64,000 nt of DNA. Origin: Corythucha ciliata. Its lineage: Eukaryota > Arthropoda > Insecta > Hemiptera > Tingidae. Below, piece after piece: positions 57,201 to 64,000 of this stretch (its first letter is position 1; every line of letters begins with the position of its first letter). A program made the position numbers and the translations under genes. The stretch is taken from positions 17,318,029 to 17,382,028 of the forward strand of contig CM075942.1 in the NCBI GenBank assembly GCA_038030265.1. The letters run 5' to 3'. The notes under the pieces were generated by a model. It made no database searches. It saw only the letters and a program-made list of their open reading frames with translations, and was not told the DNA's origin.

Positions 57201-60200
57201 CGTCAAAGATCTGTCCACAGCTGTCCCAGTTAGCCAAACTCTCACGATTATCAATAATAAATTGAGAGAAAACAGCGATGCGGTCGGCGCCAACCACGTG
57301 TTTGGCAGGATCCTCACGACAGTAGTAAGTCAGAATTATTTCCAGTTTGATGGGAATATATACAAACAGCTAGATCGTCTGGGAATGGGTAACCCAACCT
57401 CAGCCATCCTTTCTGAAGCCTTCCTGCAACATTTGGAAGAGGCATTCACACAGAGGCTGCGTGAGGATCATGGCGTCACCTTCTGTGCTCGCTATGTGGA
57501 CGATATTTTGTGTGTAATGCCAAAACATGACGTCAACCGAGTATTGGATTTCTTAAACGGTGTACAAAAAAATATGAAGTTTACGGTCGAAGAAGAGATT
57601 GATCAGTCAATTAATTATTTAGATATCAACATAATCCGACATAGTCCTTCAGGAACCTTATCGTTTAATATTTTCCGGAAAAATACTGCGTCAGATGTGG
57701 TAATCCATAACTCCTCCTCCCATCCCATCGAGCACAAACTGTCGGCCTTCCGAAGTTTGATACACCGACTTAACAGCATCCCCATGTCAGAGACAAACTA
57801 CAGAAACGAACTTAACCTAATTTACCAAATAGCGGTAAATAACGGATACGAGACAAGAAGAATTGACAAGTTACTCAAACAGAAACAGGAACTACAGAGA
57901 AAAAGACCTGACAGTAGTGATGTGAAGAAATGGACATCATTTACCTTCACCGGAAGGGAAACATACCGACTTACCAACTTTTTTACCAAGAAAGGTTTGA
58001 ACGAAGCATTGAGGACTGACAATACGCTTAGGAACGCGACACGAGCAAAAGCCGAAAAACCCGACATATATGATCAAAAGTTAACATGTTCATGCGACGA
58101 AGTTTACATTGGGCAAACCGGAAGTTGAGACAACGATACAGGGAACACATAGCATCATATAACAAACACAAGATCGACTCAAACTTTGCTAACCACCTTC
58201 GTACACATAAACACCAACCACAAAACATAACACAATCCATGAAACTTGTACACGCAAGACAGAAAGGACGAAGACTAAACATACTGGAGAACATGGGAAT
58301 TTACAAACAAAAAACGTTCGAGGGAAGCATCATCAACGAACAGCTCAACACCACTTCTGACACTATCTTTGCTCCTCTAAAGGAGGTTTATCCAATAAAA
58401 AGAAAGGCGACCCAAAACATCTCACCTAAGGCCAAAAAACAAATACATCCGACGCAACCACCTCACGTAACATCCTAAGACAGCCCGACAAAAGACAAAA
58501 AATAACGGACTTTTTCATTGTAAACATACACACCAGGGGTGACGGTGGGGGAAAGTGAAAAGGAGGGCTTAAGACTAGGGGTATAAATACAGGGGGGTGA
58601 CACCAGTACCACACAGTTTCAGTTGTACTTACAGACGCTGAAGATGGCGAGCAGCCGAAACAGGTTCGTTTCTAACGCACCTCAACGAGGGAAGACAGAC
58701 AACGTAGGCTCCTACGTCTACAGTTTCATGCATGCAAAACCCTGAAATGTTCCGTGAGAAGGACCCCCCCCCCACCAACACCATCATCATCATCATCGAC
58801 ATTACAGGCTCCTGAGCTTGAGAGGCATAGCTAAATCCACAAACTGTGTCCGCCGACTAAAATTCATAAAATTTGATTTTCCAAATGGTGAAATTTGGTT
58901 TTTCTTAGAATTTCGATTCCAATGTAGCCATACCTCGAATTTTTTCTCACGCGAAATTTCATTCGACTGGTTTTGAGTGGGCAGACTTCGAAATTTATTT
59001 TCAAACTAGGGAAATCTTTGATATCTGGCTCCTAATGATCCGGGACAGTAAAGTTAGAAGGTAATGCGTGCATGAAACTGTAGCCGTAGGACTTACAACG
59101 TAGGCTCCTACGGCTACAGTTTCATGCATGCATTACCTACTAACCCTCGTAGTCTAAGCGATCACACTAACAATAAAATTAGAAGTTTGAACGAGCAATA
59201 ATGCACAATGTTGGTTTTTGATTGGGAAGGAGCCCGCCAGTTTTGGGGTTTTAAAAGACCCAGAGGAACGAAATTTGGCATTTGAAACAGCTGTGCAGGC
59301 GCGTACAGATTTTTAAATAATCCAAATACACTAGAATGAGTTGTTGAGGTACCAAACCCAAAAATTGTGGTGACTGTACAGACGCGCAAAATTTGGGTTT
59401 TAGGGAGAAAGCGCGGCCAACAACAAATCGCTAAATTGATTTTTCAGCGGGCCAGGTATTGGTTTCTTAGCGATCCATACCCAAGAAAAAAATTTTTTAT
59501 TTGGCGAGCTAAATGTGCGAAATTGGCTTTTGTGTGCCCCAGACCAGCTAAAATGTTTTTAGTGTGCGTAGTCCGAGTTGGTTTTTGAATGAGGCAACTC
59601 CCCATGAAATTGGGTTTTCAGCAACAAAATACCGCGGAATTTGGTTTTTAGTGAGTCTGACCCACGAGAATTGCTTTAGTGAGGCAGTCCCGCAAAAATT
59701 GTTGACCAAAAGTGGTGATCCTGTAGGATTTGTACTTTCCGATTGCATTTGCATGAGGCAGCTGCCCCCCTACAGCTTCGCTGTCAAGTCTAGGGGTGGG
59801 CAAATGTCCACCCCTCCCCACTCGGGCTATGCCCATGCTCCCATCCATTAACGCATTAACCGGTTGTTGATTTTACAGGTCGCGCTTGGGCAAACAAGAA
59901 GAAAGGGTTCCCGCTAAAAAGCGTCTCGGCGAACAAACCATCACAGTTTTCAGCAGGTAAGACCTCCCCTCCTCCCATAGTCAGCGGGGTCGTTAATTTT
60001 TTTTTTCTTTTCATACCAGGCTATCCGGACCGCCGAAAGATGCCGACGACTACGACACATTCAGTCCACCGCCACCTGACAAGAGGAGCAGGGCGAATTC
60101 AGGCCCGGGTGGTGGTGACGGCGGTGGTGGTGGAGGCCGCCAGAAAATGAGTAGCGAAGTCAAGTTGACGTCGCAAGTTATAGCGACGGATGCACCGAGT

Positions 60201-61469
60201 CGGAAGGAGGTGCTAGCGGCTCAAGCGGGCAGTCAAGCGAGAAATCGTCGTATGTTCGGTGCTCTATTGGGAACGCTTCAGAAATTTCGACAGGAAGAGA
60301 ATCAATTAAAAGAAAAAGTTAGTTTCTTTAAGAAAAATGTTGTCAAGACGTCTGTGACACTCTTTTCCGCTTGATTTTTGCCCCCAAGGAAGAAAAAAGG
60401 GCCCTAGTGGAGAAAAAACTGGAGGATGCAGCCATGAGGGAGAAGGAAGAATTAAAAAAGACTCGCCAAGAGTTGTTCAGCACTCGTCGACAACAACAAA
60501 TGGAAATTCGACAATTGGAATTCAAATTAATGCGTCTAAAACAGGTTTGAACATATTTGTCAGACTGTGACGTATTTTCTTAAATTTTAATTCGATCCAA
60601 ATTCTCACAGTTTAACGAATGGGAGGCCACTAAAAATCACTTGATGAATTTCATTCAAACTAAAACGTCGCCCCAACTTTTCTACCTTCCTAAAATACTC
60701 GACGAGAAAAGCACGCAGTTATTAGAGGAGACGCGGGAGCAGATTACCAGTGAGTGGCGTTTTCAGCTAGAACAATTTTTAATCGAATTTTGTTGCTGAT
60801 TAGTGTTTTTTTTTTTTTTTTTCAGAATTGATAGCCGATAAGAAGGAAGAAGTGGCCAAGTCTATAGCGAATTTCTCGGATAGAAAGGGACGATCGAGAG
60901 GCGACAAAGATGAAAAAGAGCATCATAAGGATGAAATTAGTAAACGCCGTCTAGACATGCTACTAAATAAAAACGTCGAGGATGTACGGATTTTAATTAT
61001 TTTTCCTTTGATTGAGTTGTCACTTAAACTTATGGCTTTTCAGGTTAAAAGGAGCGAAGAAATTGTCGAAAATGAAGATTTCGAAGTGGACGATTCAGAG
61101 TACGCGAGTCACGATCAAGAGATGGCGGAAGTGGAAAATCCAGAGGATCACGATGAAAACAATGGAGCTCTCGACGCGGGCAACCATACGGCGACGACGG
61201 CCGACATCTCAGTGGCGATGGACGACGACGCCGTTGAAGATGACAATGAATTCGACTGGGGTGACGTTCAACCGTCGTCAATTATTGACAAGGAGCCGCC
61301 GAGTCAAGGTGATGAAGAGAAACAGGATTTTGACGAAGGCGGTGGAGATGTTGATGCAGAGGAGGAAACGGTACATATGATGACTGACGGTAACACTTTG
61401 GAACTTCGCCAGGGCATGGATGAGGATAGCGAGAGGATATCCTCGGACAAGGAGAATGTGACTTCGTGA
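54210..61469 (+). CDS. PNN: pinin (PNN/SDK/memA family) homologue
   Basis: Eight exons: 54210-54340, 54410-54568, 59879-59956, 60020-60317, 60389-60544, 60611-60749, 60826-60983 and 61044-61469, giving 514 residues. The N-terminal coiled coil (QTELEKAKEKLKGVEETIKK, then IGRD) and the memA-type core (NRRMFGALLGTLQKF near residue 197, then WEATKNHLMNFIQTKT and LFYLPK) match animal pinin, a nuclear-speckle and exon-junction-associated splicing factor. The C-terminus is acidic and ends near DKENVTS; the long RS/SR tail of vertebrate pinin is absent or reduced. Intron 2 is 5.3 kb and holds a Penelope-like element, inverted repeats and arrays. Intron 7 (60984-61043) is 60 nt and open in frame, so its retention would insert 20 mostly hydrophobic residues. 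Confidence 0.93.
54569..56919. repeat. PNN intron 2, first part: degenerate array family D reversed, and MITE
   Basis: About 55040-56640 consists of units such as GCGATTTTGGCTCTTTC, the complement of family D, followed by family B units to about 56915. MITE M8 lies inside. Frames of up to 131 codons are repeat shadows. Confidence 0.65.
55337..55483. mobile_element. foldback MITE-like element M8, near-perfect hairpin
   Basis: AAGCCCTGTTCACACGATGC at the left is mirrored at the right (TGCATCGTGTGAACAGGGCT). The arms run about 65 bases and continue through GGATTTTTAAAAACAT, with only a short loop. Confidence 0.85.
56920..56995 (+). repeat. 76-bp inverted repeat, left copy
   Basis: Runs from ATTGTTAGTATGGTCGC to GGAGCCTACG. 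It matches the complement of 59099-59174 at 73 of 76 positions. Its inner part overlaps the start of the Penelope reverse-transcriptase frame. Confidence 0.9.
56965..58478 (+). pseudogene. Penelope-like element reverse transcriptase plus GIY-YIG remnant, 5'-truncated and frameshifted
   Basis: The frame 56965-58127 (387 codons) encodes a Penelope-type reverse transcriptase: YGLLHKPDIPIRPVVNY at the start, motif A VSFDVKDLSTAVPV, motif B GMGNPTSAILSEAF, catalytic YVDD in ARYVDDILCVM, and YLDINIIRH. It then enters a GIY-YIG endonuclease remnant (CSCDEVYIGQTG), where a stop at 58126 ends it. The next frame (58086-58478) carries the continuation (LRQRYREHIASYNKHK and a lysine-rich tail), so a one- or two-base shift has broken the endonuclease. 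The usual N-terminal region is missing, and the GIY signature has become DIY with an apparent insertion. It cannot act autonomously. It lies in PNN intron 2 on the same strand. Confidence 0.85.
58582..58588 (+). promoter_or_regulatory. TATA box in the Penelope 3' region
   Basis: TATAAAT, about 50 bases before the ribozyme-like core. A promoter in this place fits the pseudo-LTR of Penelope-like elements, which seeds transcription of the next copy in a tandem array. Confidence 0.45.
58629..58675 (+). ncRNA. hammerhead ribozyme-like motif of the Penelope element
   Basis: The core CTGAAGA (58638-58644) fits CUGANGA. A short GC stem follows (GGC 58646-58648 with GCC 58654-58656, loop GAGCA), then GAA (58657-58659) and a minimal stem III (AC/GT in ACAGGT). 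Stem I pairs TTACAGACG with CGTTTCTAA at 8 of 9 positions. Cleavage would fall after GTT at 58666. Penelope-like elements are known to carry hammerheads with very short stem III. Weak points are an unpaired T at 58645 at the base of stem II and U rather than C at the cleavage site. Confidence 0.5.
58703..58735 (-). repeat. short inverse copy of the inverted-repeat core
   Basis: CGTAGGCTCCTACGTCTACAG and on to CATGCATGC is the complement of the inner part of the 76-bp repeat, without its outer 40 bases. The sequence AAACCCTGAAAT, which precedes the left repeat (56904-56915), recurs right after it (58737-58748). Confidence 0.75.
59053..59091 (+). repeat. second forward copy of the inverted-repeat core
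   Basis: It reads GTTAGAAGGTAATGCGTGC and on through GTAGCCGTAGGA. With the inverse copy starting at 59099 it can form a long hairpin with a loop of about 8 bases. Confidence 0.8.
59099..59174 (-). repeat. 76-bp inverted repeat, right copy
   Basis: Complement of 56920-56995 with three mismatches. It ends in GATCACACTAACAAT, the inverse of the left outer end. Confidence 0.9.
59175..59878. repeat. PNN intron 2, last part: family B array
   Basis: Diverged family B units (TTTGGTTTTTAGTGAG and CCACGAGAATTGC) run to about 59730, then unassigned sequence to the exon 3 acceptor TTTTACAG. Confidence 0.55.
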
Positions 61470-61564
61470 GTCGAGCGTTGGATATAATTTCTATACAAAA
61501 ATCTTCAATTTGTAAATAAGTTATGGCCAGTTTAATTACAAAGTTTTAACCCTATTTAAAAGAA

Positions 61565-61570
61565 TTTATT
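61565..61570 (-). promoter_or_regulatory. poly(A) signal of the small membrane protein gene
   Basis: TTTATT on the plus strand (AATAAA on the minus strand), 65 bases past the stop. It lies in the tail-to-tail gap with PNN. Confidence 0.45.
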
Positions 61571-61634
61571 TAAGAACTTAGCGTTTAAATATACATTTTC
61601 ATTTACTGATACGTCAAGCATTGTTATTTGTTAC

Positions 61635-62083
61635 TCAACGAATTGAGCCTTCTCCTTCTCTACGATTTATCCTGTTAACCTCCTCCAACATTTCCTTAAA
61701 ACTACGGTTATTCTCGTTTGAATAGTCAACTTCGTTCACTTTACTCAGCCCTCTTAGACTAACGATACGAGTGTTCTTAATTCCCAACTTCTCAGCCCAG
61801 AATTCGGTCGACTTCTGTTCAGCCTCTTCTTTCGTCTTGAGGCCGTAGTAAGTGGGCCAGTCGGCGCGTCCCGTCATGCACATATACAGGACGAATCCAC
61901 CGATATTCCAACCGACGAGCATGTACGCGATGGACATCCTAGGGAGAGAGAGTGAGACGTTTTAAGAGAGTGCTGCAGCTTCTCGAAATCGTATAAGTCT
62001 CACCATTTTTTCCCTTGGAGGGCCTTCTCTGGAGTCATCGACCGAGTATTTCGTCGAATTAAACGTCTCAACCAGAACAGCAT
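61635..62083 (-). CDS. small single-pass membrane protein, unrecognised
   Basis: Two minus-strand exons, 62083-62004 and 61938-61635, encode 127 residues. The N-terminus is short and strongly basic (WLRRLIRRNTR). One hydrophobic segment follows at about residues 29-48 (MSIAYMLVGWNIGGFVLYMC), then a soluble, charged C-terminus (KTKEEAEQKSTEFWAEKLGI). A basic amphipathic N-terminus before a single membrane segment would suit a mitochondrial inner-membrane protein, but that is inference and I do not recognise the family; a SMIM-like small protein is one possibility. Splice sites are canonical (TG|GTGAGA and CCCTAG). It is head-to-head with BRAP and tail-to-tail with PNN. Confidence 0.8.
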
Positions 62084-62333
62084 TTTTTCAGCATTTATTT
62101 TACCATTCCCAGCTTGATTGTTATTTCCACTTTATCTTTGGTGATAGAGCGGTGGGCACGGGACAGCTGAAGGATAACTTTGTTGAAACCTCCACTCCAC
62201 TCACAGGTTACACAACTACAACTTTTGGTCCTACAGTCACGTACGTTGTTTAGTTTTTCACGTTATTTAACATTTTCTTTAAGTTCGTAAGAGTTTTCCG
62301 ACTTTTCCTACACATTTTCTTCTCATTGATGTT
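62084..62333. promoter_or_regulatory. bidirectional promoter region, small membrane protein and BRAP
   Basis: 250 bp between divergent start codons. No TATA box is seen. Confidence 0.5.
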
Positions 62334-64000
62334 ATGTCCGTGGAAGTGTCACTGTGTGTGATCAGAATCGAAGAAGCAGCGACGAACAAGAGTACGGAAG
62401 AAGTTCGTAAATGCGAACCTTCAACCAGTGCTAAATCGGGCTTTAAAGGACGGCGAGAAACACAGGAGATATGCGTCGAAACTCTGGGTGTTAACGATAT
62501 GGCAGAGAGAGGCGAAGGATCGACAAAACCCATCAGACGCGGTGAGTGGTGGTTGAAGTAACGATTAAAATGTTTGGTTTTGTAATGTATGTTTTTGTAG
62601 GTGTTTTGGAGAAAATAAGTGGAAAGGAATTTCTTCAGTTCACGTCTGGGAATCCTTTTGTTGAAAAAACCGTCGGGATACTTCATCTGTTCAAGGAGGA
62701 TGACCTCACTGAGATTGAACGCGCTGCTACGCGAAGCCAAACTGTGTGCATACTGGCAGTGCCTTCAACGATGACATGCAACGATCTTCTCGCTTTTACC
62801 GCTCCGTGTCGCGACGAGATTCGACATGTTCGAATCATCAAAGACAGTTCGCCCAATCAATACATGGCACTCATCACGTTCAGATCCCCCGAGTCAGTCA
62901 TCGAATTCTACAAGTCGTTCAATGGAATCCCTTTCAGCAGTATGGAACCGGAGTACTGCTGTCATTTAGTCTTCGTGTCACGAATTGAAATTCTACCCGA
63001 GGACGAGGGTGGCAGCGTTGCACCAGCCTCACACACCGAGCTTCCAACGTGTCCCGTATGCCTTGAAAGAATGGACGAGTCAGTCGACGGTATTCTAACC
63101 ATCATGTGTAACCACGCGTTTCACAGTAACTGCTTGGTTAAATGGGGTGACACAAGTTGTCCAGTGTGTCGCTACGTTCAAACACCCGAACCGTCCGAAG
63201 ACAACCACTGCCTGGAGTGTATGGCTTCGGAGTCACTTTGGATTTGTCTCATTTGTGGTCACGTAGGGTGCGGCCGCTACGTACAGGGTCACGCTTACCA
63301 GCACTATATCGACACTCATCATTGCTATTCGATGCAACTGGGCAGTAACAGCGTTTGGGATTACGTTGGAGACAATTTCGTTCATAGAATTCTACAGAAT
63401 AAAGCCGACGGGAAACTCGTTGAAAGTGGAAACCCCGACGTTAAACCCGGCGAGGACGAAGTAAAAGTTGAGGGTCTTCAACTGGAGTTCACCTACCTCC
63501 TAACCTCTCAGCTCGAGTCACAGCGCATGTACTACGAAGATCTCATTAATAACCTTCAAAAAAAGGCCAGCGAAGAGGTGACCACCTTAAACCAAGACCT
63601 AGATCGTACCATATCAGCTCTCAGCGACCAAAATGAGAGAACGTCAGCCCTTCTAAAGGACAAAAGAGCCCTTGAAAAGAAGCTACAAGCCGCAACAACC
63701 AAAGCAGCTTCCCTTCAAAAACAACTACAAGAAGAGACCGAACTCAATTTAGCTCTACGTAAAAATCAATCCCAATGGCAGGATAAATGGAAAAACGCTG
63801 AAACTCAACTCTCCGAACTTGCCAAAGCCAAAGAAGCCGAAATTAAAGACCTGAAAGAGCAACTACGGGACGTCATGTTCTACTTGGAGGCTGAAAAAAC
63901 CATCAATAGCAGCCCCCACAAAGATGAACTCAAAGAGGGGTCTGTTCTGGTTGGCCCTACACCTTCGACGTCCACAGGTAGACCCAATCGACGGGGTAAA
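62334..64000 (+). CDS. BRAP: BRCA1-associated protein (BRAP/IMP) homologue, E3 ubiquitin ligase, 3' end at window edge
   Basis: Exon 1 is 62334-62541 (donor G|GTGAGT) and exon 2 runs from 62601 to the window end, 536 residues so far. Order of parts: an N-terminal BRAP2/RRM-like domain (FTSGNPFVEKTVGILHLF, then VCILAVPSTMTCNDLLAF and IIKDSSPNQYMALITF); a RING finger starting near residue 220 (CPVCLERMDES, CNHAFHSNC, SCPVCRY); a UBP-type zinc finger (CLECMASESLWICLICGHVG, then CGRYVQGHAYQHY); and a long coiled coil ending in QLRDVMFYLE. The last residues, GRPNRRGK, resemble the normal C-terminus, so the stop is probably just past the window. BRAP is a cytoplasmic RING ligase that regulates Ras-MAPK signalling and nuclear import. 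All zinc ligands appear intact. Confidence 0.95.

Overview
This is a eukaryotic genomic window with spliced genes, GT-AG introns from about 60 bp to several kb, TATA-driven secreted-protein genes and abundant non-coding repeats. The content suggests an arthropod: histidine- and glycine-rich secreted, cuticle- or matrix-type proteins, a Penelope-like retroelement, many foldback MITEs, and clear animal orthologues of ZC3H10, pinin (PNN) and BRAP. I cannot name the species; a crustacean or other non-insect arthropod is only a guess.

Layout. About 1-46.2 kb holds four plus-strand genes for low-complexity, apparently secreted proteins: gene 1 (1287-2876, 5' incomplete), gene 2 (11096-14853, His-Gly decapeptide protein), gene 3 (19959-22054, possibly to 22348, basic/acidic protein) and gene 4 (41943-46147, Gly/His-rich protein). 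Genes 2, 3 and 4 share one plan: a TATA box, a 7-10 codon first exon ending in phase 0, a signal-peptide exon of 65-68 nt ending in phase 2, and a third exon whose first residues align without gaps and place V-P eight residues after the junction. They are old paralogues with divergent repeat bodies.

Between these genes lie many kilobases of degenerate 20-31 bp periodic arrays of at least four consensus families, in both orientations and also inside introns. Also present are at least eight foldback MITE-like elements, a GC-rich insertion flanked by a direct repeat, an A-tailed insertion, a 1.9-kb element with terminal inverted repeats of more than 200 bp, and a foldback element built from exact 154-bp tandem units.

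From 52.8 kb to the end is a compact housekeeping block: ZC3H10 (minus) head-to-head with PNN (plus), PNN tail-to-tail with a small single-pass membrane protein gene (minus), and that gene head-to-head with BRAP (plus, running to the window edge). PNN intron 2 (5.3 kb) contains a 5'-truncated, frameshifted Penelope-like element with a TATA box and a hammerhead-ribozyme-like core, flanked by 76-bp inverted repeats that match at 73 of 76 positions.

The points most worth a second look are the signal-exon gene family and its repeat-linked splicing (micro-exons in gene 4, introns at repeat boundaries in gene 2, and a stop codon overlapping a 5' splice site in genes 3 and 4), the Penelope/inverted-repeat/ribozyme complex, the 154-bp foldback element with its perfect 120-bp inverted copy nearby, and the dispersed degenerate arrays. 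All exon calls were made by eye from splice consensus, phase and protein sense; no transcript evidence was available.
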